From Bacillota bacterium (GTDB lineage Bacteria > Bacillota > Clostridia > Oscillospirales > Ethanoligenentaceae), in the NCBI GenBank assembly GCA_023391835.1, contig JAEWAE010000001.1, forward strand, positions 1 to 63,514: DNA of 63,514 nucleotides. The letters are read 5' to 3'. Position 1 is the stretch's first letter. Each line of letters begins with the position of its first letter. Below the pieces are notes generated by a model. It searched no databases and was not told the origin of the DNA. It saw only the letters and a list, made by a program, of their open reading frames with translations. A program made the translations under genes and the position numbers. Shown one piece after another: positions 35,296 through 44,216 of this stretch.

Positions 35296-37611
35296 CTAAT
35301 CCGATACCCGACCCCGGGCCAGCGCCCGCATCGCCACGGCCGCCTGGCCCAACGCGATGCCGCCGTCACCCGGCGGCACCTGGGCGTGACGGCAGACGGT
35401 GAAGCCCGCCGCCCTGAGCTGCCGCTCGCATTCCCCGAGCAGCCGCAGGTTTTGAAAACATCCGCCGCTGAGCACGGCCGTCGAAATGCCGGTCGTCTCC
35501 CGGGCCCGCTCGAGCCCGGCGACGACAAGCCCGGCGGCGGCCGTATGAAACCAGGCGGCCAGCTCTTCCACCGCGTCGCCCCGAAGCCGATGCTCCACGA
35601 GATATTCTATCATATTCTCCCACCCGACCGCAAAGGGGATTTTTTCCCGAATGATCGGCCGCCAGGCCGTCTCAGCCGGGCGGGAACCGGCGGCGGTTTC
35701 CAGTGCGGAAGCGGCCTGCCCCTCGAAGGTCGATTCCCGGCACACGCCGAGGATGGCGGCCGCCGCGTCGAAAAGCCGCCCCGCGCTGGTGGCGGTGACG
35801 CAATTCAAGCCGTGCGCCACCATGCCCAACTGAGCCTGCAGCGGTGCCTCGCCGCACAGACCCAATCGCCGGGCCTTTTCGGCTGCCCCGTCGCCATAAA
35901 TTTTCGTCAGCATACCCAACGCCGGCCGCCAGCCCTCCCGGGCCGCCCGGTCGCCCCCCGCCAGTGGGAAAGGCTTGAGGCACCCCAGGCGCTCGAAACC
36001 GTCGTAGGAGGCGCGCAGAAATTCCCCGCCCCATACGGTGCCGTCGGTGCCGTAACCGGTGCCGTCAAAGGCCGCACCCAGCACCTCGCCGTCCAGGCCG
36101 TTCTCGGCCATGCAGGCGGCGATATGGGCAAAATGGTGCTGCACCGGGATCACGGGCAGCCCGAGGGACCGGGCATAGGCGGCGGAATTATACCCCGGAT
36201 GCAGATCGCAGGCCACCGCGCCGGGCCGGATGCCGAGCAGCCGCTCCATCCGCCGCCGGGCATCGTCCAGCGCGGCCACGCAGCGGGCGTCCGACAGATC
36301 TCCCACATAGGGCGACAGGTAGCAGCGGTCGCCTTTGGTCAGGCAGAAGGTGTTTTTAAGTTCCCCGCCCGCCGCAAAAACCGATTTAGCCGACGGTCCG
36401 GGTACGAAAAAGGGCAGCGGCGCAAACCCGCGGGAGCGGCGGATCATAAAGAGCCCGCCGTCATACAGAGCCGCCACCGAGTCGTCGGCCCGCAGACGAA
36501 TGGGCCGGTCATTCGACAAAATGATGTCGCACATGGATGCGAGCTGCTCCGTCGCCTGGGCGTCGTCAATGCAGATGGGCGCACCCGACACGTTGCCGCT
36601 GGTCATGATCAGGCAGTCGGGCATCGCTCCCCCGTCGGGATAATCAAACAGCAGCATCTGCACCGGCGCATAGGGCAGCAGCATCCCCAGCCGGGAATTG
36701 CCCGGCGCGGCCAGCGCGCTCACCCGCCCGCCGGGCAGACGCCCAAGCAGCACGATGGGCTTGCGCGGCCCGTTAAGCAGCCGGGCGGCGCAGTCGGGTA
36801 CCGCACACTCCCGGCGCACCGTCTGCATATCCCGCGCCATAACGGCAAAGGGCTTGGCCGGCCGGTTTTTAAGCCGCCGCAGCCGGGCCACCGCTGCATC
36901 ATCCGTGGCGTCGCAGCACAGGTGGAACCCGCCGATGCCTTTGACGGCGGCGATGCCGCCCTGCCGCAGCACACGGCGGACTTCCCGCATACATCCGTCG
37001 TCGCCCGTCGGCGCGGGGCCGGAATATGACCCGACAAGGTGCAAGCGGGGGCCGCAATCCGGGCAGCACACCGGCTGGGCGTGGAACCGTCGGTCCGCCG
37101 GGTCGCGGTATTCCCGCGCACAGTCGGGGCACATGGGGAACTCCCCCATGCTGGTGCGCACCCGGTCGTAAGGCATGGTGTCGAGAATGGTCATGCGCGG
37201 GCCGCAGGCAGTGCAGTTGATGAACGGATGCAGATAACGACGGTTTTGGGGGTCGAAAAGCTCCCGCCGGCAATCGTCGCAGGTGGCGAGATCCGGCGGC
37301 ACATAGGCTTCTCCGCTTTCCCCGTCAAAAGAACTGGGCAGGATGCGGAATCCTTCCACTCCCGCCGGTTCCCGCGGCTCAGTTTCCACCCGCAAAATGG
37401 CGCTGCGGGGCGGAGCCTCCTGCGGCAGCAGACGCAAAAAGGCGGCGAGCTCCCGCTCCCCGCTTTCCGCTGCGATTTCCACATAGGACCCACGGTTGCA
37501 CACGCTGCCGCGCACGCCGCACCGCTCGGCCAACCGACTAACAAAGGGGCGGAACCCCACCCCCTGCACCACGCCGTAGACCCGGATGCGTCTGGATACG
37601 ATCCGCGCCAT
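35296..37611 (-). CDS. hypF: carbamoyltransferase HypF
   Basis: A 771-residue HypF that activates carbamoyl phosphate and loads HypE. Domains in order: acylphosphatase (about 5-90, GVVQGVGFRPFV), two zinc fingers with CxxC pairs (about 105-190, CDDCRREL, CTACGPR, CPDCAREY, CPDCGPR), a YrdC-like domain (about 200-390) and a Kae1-like carbamoyltransferase domain (about 400-770, HHFAHIAACMAENG, FDGTGYGTDG, LSGGCFQN). All parts look intact. The start codon directly follows the hypB stop. Confidence 0.96.
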   Translation of the reverse strand: MARIVSRRIRVYGVVQGVGFRPFVSRLAERCGVRGSVCNRGSYVEIAAESGERELAAFLRLLPQEAPPRSAILRVETEPREPAGVEGFRILPSSFDGESGEAYVPPDLATCDDCRRELFDPQNRRYLHPFINCTACGPRMTILDTMPYDRVRTSMGEFPMCPDCAREYRDPADRRFHAQPVCCPDCGPRLHLVGSYSGPAPTGDDGCMREVRRVLRQGGIAAVKGIGGFHLCCDATDDAAVARLRRLKNRPAKPFAVMARDMQTVRRECAVPDCAARLLNGPRKPIVLLGRLPGGRVSALAAPGNSRLGMLLPYAPVQMLLFDYPDGGAMPDCLIMTSGNVSGAPICIDDAQATEQLASMCDIILSNDRPIRLRADDSVAALYDGGLFMIRRSRGFAPLPFFVPGPSAKSVFAAGGELKNTFCLTKGDRCYLSPYVGDLSDARCVAALDDARRRMERLLGIRPGAVACDLHPGYNSAAYARSLGLPVIPVQHHFAHIAACMAENGLDGEVLGAAFDGTGYGTDGTVWGGEFLRASYDGFERLGCLKPFPLAGGDRAAREGWRPALGMLTKIYGDGAAEKARRLGLCGEAPLQAQLGMVAHGLNCVTATSAGRLFDAAAAILGVCRESTFEGQAASALETAAGSRPAETAWRPIIREKIPFAVGWENMIEYLVEHRLRGDAVEELAAWFHTAAAGLVVAGLERARETTGISTAVLSGGCFQNLRLLGECERQLRAAGFTVCRHAQVPPGDGGIALGQAAVAMRALARGRVSD

Positions 37612-38253
37612 TCAGCGGGCCGGCTCCCACTGCCGGCGCAGCGCGGCCGCAAGCTCATCGACACCCGCGCCCGTACGGCAGCTCACTTCCCACACCGGCG
37701 CTTTGGAAAGCGCCGCCAGCCCCCGGCGGAAATTGGCGGGGTCGAATCCGACCGCTTCCATCAGGTCGCTTTTAGTCAGCGCGACCCCGTTCACATAGCT
37801 GAACATGGGCACGTATTTATACGGCTTATCGTCCCCTTCCGGCACGCTGGCGGCCAGCAGCCGGTAATTCTCGCCCAGGTCGAATTCGGCCGGGCAGATG
37901 AGGTTGCCCACATTCTCGATAAAAAGCACCGCGTCGCGCATGCCGAGCTTCTGCGCGCCCTCGCGGATGACCTGCGCGTCCAGATGGCATTCGCCGCAGG
38001 TGTTGATCTGTACCGAGTGCACACCCTGCTTTTCCAGCCGGTCGGCGTCAATGGACGAGGAAATATCCCCTTCGATGACCCCAACGGGCCGGCCCAGACG
38101 CTCCGCCAACGCGGAAATCAGCGTGGTCTTGCCCGACCCGGGCGACCCCATGAGGTTGATCGCATATAGATTGCGGTCCTTGAAAAAGCGGCGGTTTTCC
38201 TCCGCCACCGCATCGTTGGCCGCGAGCAGCTTCTGCATGACCAGAACTTCCAT
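37612..38253 (-). CDS. hypB: hydrogenase nickel incorporation GTPase HypB
   Basis: A 213-residue SIMIBI GTPase that drives nickel insertion together with HypA. Motifs: NLMGSPGSGKTTL (P-loop), VIEGDISSSIDADR, the metal-binding NTCGECHLDAQ, FIENVGNLICPAEFD and ALTKSDL. It lacks the N-terminal His-rich nickel-storage stretch found in some HypB. GGAGG precedes the ATG. Confidence 0.96.
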   Translation of the reverse strand: MEVLVMQKLLAANDAVAEENRRFFKDRNLYAINLMGSPGSGKTTLISALAERLGRPVGVIEGDISSSIDADRLEKQGVHSVQINTCGECHLDAQVIREGAQKLGMRDAVLFIENVGNLICPAEFDLGENYRLLAASVPEGDDKPYKYVPMFSYVNGVALTKSDLMEAVGFDPANFRRGLAALSKAPVWEVSCRTGAGVDELAAALRRQWEPAR

Positions 38254-38294
38254 AAATCCTCCGTTTTTTCATCCCGCAATTTGCAAAGCCCGAA

Positions 38295-38636
38295 TTACTC
38301 CCCGTCAATGGAGCGGATAAAGAGCTCCTGCCCCGTGCCCCGGATCAGCGTGCCGTCGCCGCCGCAGCGGGGGCAGGCAAAGCCGTGGGTATGGGGGAAC
38401 TCCGTGCCGCACACGGTGCAGCGGAGCTTGGCCGGCACATGTTCAAACTCCAGAGAAGCCCCCTCGCAGGGAGTATTCTCCGCCAGCAGCTCAAAATACA
38501 TCTGCACCGACTCATCCATCACCGACGAAAGCTCGCCGATGACCAGTTTTATGCGGCGGATATGCGAAAAATGCAGCCGCTTGGCTTCCCCATCCACCAC
38601 CCGGATGACGTCTTCCACCACCGGGAGCTCATGCAC
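38295..38636 (-). CDS. hypA: hydrogenase nickel chaperone HypA
   Basis: A 113-residue nickel metallochaperone with the N-terminal Ni ligand sequence MHELPVVEDV and a zinc site of two CxxC pairs (CTVCGTEF... CPRCGG). It works with HypB. It overlaps the end of echF by 8 bases, so maturation genes are directly coupled to the structural genes. Confidence 0.95.
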   Translation of the reverse strand: MHELPVVEDVIRVVDGEAKRLHFSHIRRIKLVIGELSSVMDESVQMYFELLAENTPCEGASLEFEHVPAKLRCTVCGTEFPHTHGFACPRCGGDGTLIRGTGQELFIRSIDGE

Positions 38637-39054
38637 GGTTCTGCACTCCAGCCGGCGCGCCGGCTGGTTTGGCCGCGGTGACCGGCGCCTTTACCGGCGG
38701 GCGGCGCAGAGCGGCCGCTTCGGGCGACAGCTTATAGACATCGGTATGCTTTTTCGTCGCCGCCGGTGTGCGGTGCACATCCATCGACAGGCACTTTTTC
38801 GGGCAGGTTTCCACACAGGCGTCGCAGCAGACACAGCGGAAACGGTCAATGGCCCAGGAAGTTTCCGCCCGCGTGACGCGGATAGCCCCCGTCGGGCATT
38901 TGCGCATGCACATGCCGCAGAAAATACAGTTGTCGATCTGGATGGCCACATGCCCCCGGGCACCGGGATACGGCTCCCGGACGACCGCCGGGTAATTCCG
39001 CGTGGCGGGGCGATGAAAGAGGTTTCGGAAAACCACCGGTATAAATTCGAACAT
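38629..39054 (-). CDS. echF: Ech hydrogenase subunit EchF (2x4Fe-4S ferredoxin)
   Basis: A 141-residue polyferredoxin-like subunit (NuoI homologue). Two classical 4Fe-4S motifs, CIFCGMCMRKCP (about 43-54) and CVCCDACVETCP (about 73-84), pass electrons from ferredoxin to the small subunit. A basic N-terminal stretch (VVFRNLFHRPATRNYP) is as in EchF. GTGGGAG precedes the ATG. Confidence 0.93.
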   Translation of the reverse strand: MFEFIPVVFRNLFHRPATRNYPAVVREPYPGARGHVAIQIDNCIFCGMCMRKCPTGAIRVTRAETSWAIDRFRCVCCDACVETCPKKCLSMDVHRTPAATKKHTDVYKLSPEAAALRRPPVKAPVTAAKPAGAPAGVQNRA

Positions 39055-39112
39055 GACACTCCCACTTTCCCAGATGATCGCGTTCGGCGGGGCGGCGCCC
39101 CGCGCATGCCCG

Positions 39113-40195
39113 TCAGCGTTCGGTGCAGCTTACGCAGGGGTCGATGGAAAGAATGATGACCGGCACGTCGGCCAGCGTGCAGCCGGGCAGCATTTCCACC
39201 AGTGAAGCCAGATGGGCGAAGGTCGGCGTGCGCAGCCGCACCCGGCTAAGATTTTTCGTCCCATCGCCCCGCAAAAAGTAGTAGACTTCGCCGCGCGGCT
39301 GTTCCAGCCGCTGCACCACGTCGCCGCTGGGGTTGCCCGTGACCTTGACGCAGTAATCGCCTTCAGGCAGCCGGCCGATGGCCTGCCGCACCAGCGAAAT
39401 CGACTGATGGATCTCGCCGATGCGCACCATGGTGCGCGCGTAGCAGTCGCCGTCGTGGCGCACCACCGGCTCAAAATCCAGATCGCCGTAAGCGGCGTAG
39501 CCAAGCTTGCGCATATCCTGCGCAAGCCCGCTGGCGCGGGCCACCGGCCCGACACAGCCCAAGCGATAGGCCTTGTCCTTATCCAGCACCGCCACGCCCC
39601 GGAGCCGTTTGGATATGGTCGGGTCGTCACGGAAGACTTTTTCCACTTTTACAAACTCAGTCTCAATAATCCCCATCTCGTCGAGAATATGGGCCGCCAT
39701 GGCGGGGGAAAGATCCCGCCGAGTACCGCCCGGCGTGTTGATGGAAACCATGATACGGTGCCCGGTGGTCTGCTCGAGTATGTCGAGGATACGCTCCCTA
39801 AGCCGCCAGGTGTGCATGAAAAGGGACTCAAAGCCGAAAGCGTCGGCCATCAGCCCCAAAAAGAGCAGATGGCTGTGCATGCGGTGAATCTCGGCCCATA
39901 TCACGCGCAGATAGCGCGCCCGGTCGGGCACTTCCACACCCAGCAGCTCCTCCACGCCCTGGCAGTAGGCCTGGGCGTGCATGATACTGCAAATGCCGCA
40001 CACCCGCTCGAGCACATAGACGGCGGACATATAATCCCGTTTTTCGGCGAGCTTTTCCAGACCCCGGTGCACATAACCGACGCCCGGCACCGCCTCGACG
40101 ACTTTTTCATCTTCCAGCACCAGCTTGAGCTGGAGCGGCTCCGGCAGCACCGGGTGCTGGGGGCCGAAAGGCATAATGGTACGCGGTTCAGGCAT
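39113..40195 (-). CDS. echE: Ech hydrogenase large (NiFe) subunit EchE
   Basis: A 360-residue NuoD-related [NiFe] large subunit. Both nickel-binding pairs are present: RVCGICSIMH near the N-terminus and DPCVSCTER at the very C-terminus. The chain ends at the Arg of the second motif, so there is no C-terminal extension for a maturation protease to remove, and no such protease gene is nearby. The ATG at 40195 sits nine bases after GGAGG; an in-frame GTG at 40204 abuts that site. It overlaps echD by 8 bases. Confidence 0.95.
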   Translation of the reverse strand: MPEPRTIMPFGPQHPVLPEPLQLKLVLEDEKVVEAVPGVGYVHRGLEKLAEKRDYMSAVYVLERVCGICSIMHAQAYCQGVEELLGVEVPDRARYLRVIWAEIHRMHSHLLFLGLMADAFGFESLFMHTWRLRERILDILEQTTGHRIMVSINTPGGTRRDLSPAMAAHILDEMGIIETEFVKVEKVFRDDPTISKRLRGVAVLDKDKAYRLGCVGPVARASGLAQDMRKLGYAAYGDLDFEPVVRHDGDCYARTMVRIGEIHQSISLVRQAIGRLPEGDYCVKVTGNPSGDVVQRLEQPRGEVYYFLRGDGTKNLSRVRLRTPTFAHLASLVEMLPGCTLADVPVIILSIDPCVSCTER

Positions 40196-40571
40196 GAGGG
40201 GCACCCTCCTTTTTCACCAGTATGACGCCCTTGCCGAAGGGCGATTCGGGGGAGCCTTCCGACAACACGAAACGCCCGCCGTAATCAATGGCCTTACCGT
40301 CGATTTCCACGCCGAAAAGCTCGCTGATCTCGTTTTCCGCAAACGCCCCGGCGAGATAGACCCCCGATATGCTGGGGATTGCCTCTTCGGGCTGCAGCGT
40401 GGTCTTGAGGGTCACCATCCGACAGTCTTTATCGAATGCATAAAACAGGTCGTACGTGCCGTCAGGGTTGGTGCAGCAGGTGATGGTCACATACCGGTAA
40501 CCGGTGTCGGCCATTTCATGCACCCGCGGCAGCACGGCGGCGGGTTCGAGCACTTCCACATTATCCAGCAT
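40188..40571 (-). CDS. echD: Ech hydrogenase subunit EchD
   Basis: A 127-residue NuoC-like hydrophilic subunit. Family features are the RYVTITCC beta strand, the SISGVYLAGAFAENEISELFGV segment and the FVLSEGSPESPFGKGV tail. It has no cofactor ligands and is thought to be structural in the hydrophilic arm. The gene overlaps both neighbours, in keeping with a fixed stoichiometry. Confidence 0.9.
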   Translation of the reverse strand: MLDNVEVLEPAAVLPRVHEMADTGYRYVTITCCTNPDGTYDLFYAFDKDCRMVTLKTTLQPEEAIPSISGVYLAGAFAENEISELFGVEIDGKAIDYGGRFVLSEGSPESPFGKGVILVKKEGAPHA

Positions 40572-41112
40572 GGGCGGCCGCCTCCTTCATTTGCGTCGGC
40601 TCGATACTGTCCGGGCCGAAATCATCGGGCAGCGCGCCGCCCTGCAGCTTTTCGAGAAATTCCCGGTGCCGTTTCTGCGCCTGGGGGTCGGAAAGCGCCG
40701 CGGTGGCCTTCACCACCCCGTCGAGCACGGCCTCCGGCCGCACCGAGCACCCCGGCACATAGACATCCACCGGGATGGCGTGATCCACGCCGCCCATGAC
40801 GTTGTAGGCCTCGGCAAAAATACCGCCCGAGCAGGCGCAGGCACCGATTGCCACTACCGCCTTGGGGGCGGGTATCTGCGAATAAATATTGCGCAGCACC
40901 CGGATATTCCGATGGTTGACCGAGCCGGTCACCACCAGGATATCGGCATGCTTCGGGTTGCCCTGGTTGACCACGCCGAAACGTTCCGCGTCGTATACGG
41001 GCGTCAGCGCGGCCAGCACCTCAATGTCGCAGCCGTTGCAGCTGTTGCAGTCAAAATGCACGATCCACGGCGATTTCTGCCGCGCCCAATGCAAAAGCCC
41101 CATGTTGGCCAT
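40561..41112 (-). CDS. echC: Ech hydrogenase small subunit EchC
   Basis: A 183-residue NuoB-like subunit that binds the proximal 4Fe-4S cluster. The four ligands are seen in CNGCDIEVLAAL (two Cys), GACACSGG and VPGCSVRPE. The protein is short and without a Tat signal, as in group 4 hydrogenases. A second ATG at 41103 is better spaced from GGAAAGG than the one at 41112, so the start may be three codons later. Confidence 0.94.
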   Translation of the reverse strand: MANMGLLHWARQKSPWIVHFDCNSCNGCDIEVLAALTPVYDAERFGVVNQGNPKHADILVVTGSVNHRNIRVLRNIYSQIPAPKAVVAIGACACSGGIFAEAYNVMGGVDHAIPVDVYVPGCSVRPEAVLDGVVKATAALSDPQAQKRHREFLEKLQGGALPDDFGPDSIEPTQMKEAAAHAG

Positions 41113-41136
41113 TCCTTTCCGATTACGTGGCGGGTG

Positions 41137-41997
41137 TCAGCGCAGAACCAGCCAGATGATATTGACGACCGACAGCCCCAGCCCGAACACGGCCACAAAT
41201 TTGAGCATCCAGTTCCAGGTCGTGCGGGCGCTGATGTTGTCGACGGTGATTTCGATAAAATAGGACGCCAGCGCCAGCAGCACGCCGGCGTACCACGGCA
41301 CCGCCCAGTAAAGCCCCACTACGCCGAGCAGCAGCACCGTTTCGAGCCACTCGCCGACCTCGATGACCGCCAGCTGGGCGCCGGAGTATTCCATCGTCAG
41401 GCCCTTGATGAGTTCCTGGTGGCCGTGGTGGGAGGTGGAAAAGTCGAACGGCGATTTGCGCAGCTTGATGGTCAGCACAATGAGCAGCGCCACAAACTGC
41501 AGCGGCAGGCTGGCAATCAGCGGCGTGGAGCCATGCCTCGCCGCCGAGATCAAAAACGACCCCTTGGAAAGATAGAGCCCCACGGCGGTGAGCAAAATCA
41601 CCGGCTCGGCGGCCATCAGCTGGAGTATTTCCCGCTGGGCGCCCACCCGGCTCATGGGGGAACGTACGCTCATGGCCCCCATCACCAGCGACACGTTGCC
41701 GAAAGCCGACACGAAGGTCAGCATCAGCAGATCCTGCCCGGTGAAAAGCATGACCACGGACGCGGCCATAAAGAGCAGAAAACCCGCCGCGTACACATCC
41801 TGCATGGGATTGACGGCTATGCGTTCCTTGCCGAAAAGCTTGATAACGTCGTAAAACGGCTGAAGCACCGGTGGGCCCTGCCGCCCCTGCATGTGAGCCG
41901 ATATTTTGCGGTCCAGCCCCGAGAGCAGGCCGCCGACCAGCAGCGACAGCACCAGCGCCGCCGCTCCGATTGCGATTTCAGCGATTATCCGTGCCAA
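41137..41997 (-). CDS. echB: Ech hydrogenase membrane subunit EchB
   Basis: A 286-residue NuoH-like protein with about eight membrane helices, which links the hydrophilic arm to ion transport. Typical are GLDRKISAHMQGRQGPPVLQPFYDVIKL near the N-terminus and the loop with conserved acidic residues (EYSGAQLAVIEVGEWLE). The TTG at 41997 is preferred, since GGGGTGG lies six bases before it; an in-frame TTG at 42012 has no ribosome site. It starts one base after the echA stop. Confidence 0.92.
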   Translation of the reverse strand: MARIIAEIAIGAAALVLSLLVGGLLSGLDRKISAHMQGRQGPPVLQPFYDVIKLFGKERIAVNPMQDVYAAGFLLFMAASVVMLFTGQDLLMLTFVSAFGNVSLVMGAMSVRSPMSRVGAQREILQLMAAEPVILLTAVGLYLSKGSFLISAARHGSTPLIASLPLQFVALLIVLTIKLRKSPFDFSTSHHGHQELIKGLTMEYSGAQLAVIEVGEWLETVLLLGVVGLYWAVPWYAGVLLALASYFIEITVDNISARTTWNWMLKFVAVFGLGLSVVNIIWLVLR

Positions 41998-41998
41998 C

Positions 41999-43939
41999 TC
42001 AGGCCACCCCAAACATCATTAAAATCAGCAGAACCGAAACAACGCCGGAAACCGCTGTCAGCCGCGATTCGTTGAATATATTCGTCAGATAGTAATTGTG
42101 CATGCGGATCTGGTCGATGTGCTCGCCCGGGCCCTCGAAATCCCGGCCCTTCGTGTCGCCGGCCAGCGTTTCGCCGCCCGCGTAGGGGGGCACGATGCGG
42201 GGCTTGCTCGCCGCCGTATAAAGCCGCACCAGCACCAGCGCCACCAGCATCACGCCCAGCAGCAGGAGTACGCCGCCGAAGCCGCCCGAGAGGCCCGCCG
42301 CCGTGTGCACGGCCACGCCGCCCGTCACGCTTTCCACCGCCGCGGCTTTGCCCAGCAGCGACTGCACGGCCGGCATCACCAGCACGCGGTTGACCGGCCC
42401 GATCAGTGCCGTCAGCGCCACCGCCATGCCGCAGATGGTGCCCAGCGCAAAACGAATGGAAAAAGGCAGATTTTCCATCTTCGGCCGGCCGGGATGATAG
42501 ACCGTCAGCACGGCACCCAGCCATTTGACCCAGAAAGCAATGGTGAAGGCGCTGCCCACCACGATGAGCAGCAGCGCGGGCAGAAACGTGACCGCGGCCT
42601 CAATCGCCAGCCATTTGGTGATGAGCACGCCGAAAGGAGGCAGCACCATCGAAATGATGCCGATGACCATGATGGTGGTGGTATAAGGCATCTTTGTGAA
42701 GATGCCGAACATATCCTCAATATTGCGGCTGCCAATGCCCAGTTCCACCGTGCCCACGCACAAAAACATCAGGCCCTTCGACACCGCGTGGAACACGATC
42801 AGCAGGATAGCCGCCGAAGTGGCCACCGGGCCGCCGATGCCTGCGCAGCAGATGATGAGCCCCAGATTCGATATGGTGGAATAGGCCAGCACCCGCTTGC
42901 CGTTGGATTGACCGATGGCCAGCGCCGCGGCCGCCACGAAGGTGAAACCGCCCACCAGCGCCACAATGTGGCCGGTCATTTTGCCGCCGAAAATGGGCGA
43001 CAGCCGTACGATGAGATACACACCGGCTTTGACCATGGTGGAAGAATGCAGCAGAGCCGACACCGGCGTCGGCGCCACCATGGCGCCCAGCAGCCACGGC
43101 TGGAAGGGGAACTGCGCCGACTTGACATACCCCGCGCAGCACAGGCACATCACCGCCGCCATCAGCATACCGGGCACAGAGGCGCTCTGCACCAGCTCCG
43201 AGATCGAAGTGCCTCTGCCAAGCGCCGACATGATAAGTATGCCCGCCGCCAGAAAAAGCCCGCCGACGGAGTTTATCCACAACGCCTTGCGGGCGCTCAC
43301 CCGCGCGTCCGCCGTGTCATCGTAACCGATAAGCAGGAACGAGCAGAGCGTGGTGATCTCAAAGTAGGTGTAAAAGTGCATGATGTTGTCGGTGATGACC
43401 ATGGCGTTCATGGCGAACAGGAACAGGAAAATCACCGCGAAAAACACATGCTGGCGCGATGGCTTTTTCGAATGGGCCTCGTGCCGCTGCATATAGCCCA
43501 GCGCAAACACGGCGATGAGCGGCCCCATCACCGACACAATCAGGCACAGCGCCAGCGACAGATTGTCGATGCGCACCAGCTTGTCCGCTTCCGCAGGACG
43601 CTGCACCAGCTCGATGAAGGGCACCGCCACCAGCTGCAGCAGCCCCGGCACGACGACCTTCCATTCGCGGATATGAAAGCCGTAATAGAGGATGGCCAGC
43701 ATGACCGCGTAATCGAGCACCGTGACGGCCGTCTGCACCCACGGGAAGGTTTCCGCGCCGATGACAAGCATCCCGCCGCCGAGCACCCGCACGCCCAGCA
43801 GCACCGCCACGACGATTTCGGCAGCCGCCGCCGCGCACACCAGCGGCCGGCGTACGCCGGCGCGGCGCACCAGCAGCATCACCGGCGCCATCACCGCGGG
43901 GATGATCAGTGTCAATAGAACCAGTACCGTACCCTGCAT
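41999..43939 (-). CDS. echA: Ech hydrogenase membrane subunit EchA (NuoL/antiporter-like)
   Basis: A 646-residue antiporter-like subunit with some 15-16 hydrophobic helices. Landmarks are MHFYTYFEITTLCSFLLIGYDD, AQFPFQPWLLGAMVAPTPVSALLHSSTMVKAGVYL (the conserved Lys/His channel region) and the discontinuous helices beyond it. It is expected to translocate H+ or Na+ in Ech hydrogenase. The ATG at 43939 is eight bases after GGGAG; an upstream GTG at 43954 is less likely. First gene of the 12-gene operon. Confidence 0.93.
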   Translation of the reverse strand: MQGTVLVLLTLIIPAVMAPVMLLVRRAGVRRPLVCAAAAAEIVVAVLLGVRVLGGGMLVIGAETFPWVQTAVTVLDYAVMLAILYYGFHIREWKVVVPGLLQLVAVPFIELVQRPAEADKLVRIDNLSLALCLIVSVMGPLIAVFALGYMQRHEAHSKKPSRQHVFFAVIFLFLFAMNAMVITDNIMHFYTYFEITTLCSFLLIGYDDTADARVSARKALWINSVGGLFLAAGILIMSALGRGTSISELVQSASVPGMLMAAVMCLCCAGYVKSAQFPFQPWLLGAMVAPTPVSALLHSSTMVKAGVYLIVRLSPIFGGKMTGHIVALVGGFTFVAAAALAIGQSNGKRVLAYSTISNLGLIICCAGIGGPVATSAAILLIVFHAVSKGLMFLCVGTVELGIGSRNIEDMFGIFTKMPYTTTIMVIGIISMVLPPFGVLITKWLAIEAAVTFLPALLLIVVGSAFTIAFWVKWLGAVLTVYHPGRPKMENLPFSIRFALGTICGMAVALTALIGPVNRVLVMPAVQSLLGKAAAVESVTGGVAVHTAAGLSGGFGGVLLLLGVMLVALVLVRLYTAASKPRIVPPYAGGETLAGDTKGRDFEGPGEHIDQIRMHNYYLTNIFNESRLTAVSGVVSVLLILMMFGVA

Positions 43940-44038
43940 AGCACAATCTCCCACTTATATTTAAACTGAAAAGGATATTTGCCTGGTGAAAAACCATATT
44001 AACAAGCTTCCGATTTTATGTATCACCGAAGCAACCTT

Positions 44039-44067
44039 ACTATATTCCAAATCGGGTGGGTAGTCAA
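44039..44067 (-). promoter_or_regulatory. predicted promoter of the ech-hyp operon
   Basis: Minus-strand TTGACT (44062-44067) and TATAGT (44039-44044) are 17 bases apart, about 100 bases before echA. The rest of the gap 43940-44216 shows no recognised operator. Confidence 0.65.
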
Positions 44068-44216
44068 GCAAGCGGGGAAAATATCCACAATGCATCCGAA
44101 AAGCGTGCAGGATTTTTATGAATATTCGTCTTTTACATTCCCGTTGGCAGGGATCGTTTTCCTTGCGTTCCACAGTCTGGATTCGCCGCGGCAAAACCAT
44201 ATACGGATGCCCGCGC

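Noticed and set aside
42098..43918. 606-codon frame opposite echA
   Set aside because: Antisense to a clear NuoL-like membrane protein; the translation is His/Arg/Gln-rich with no domain.
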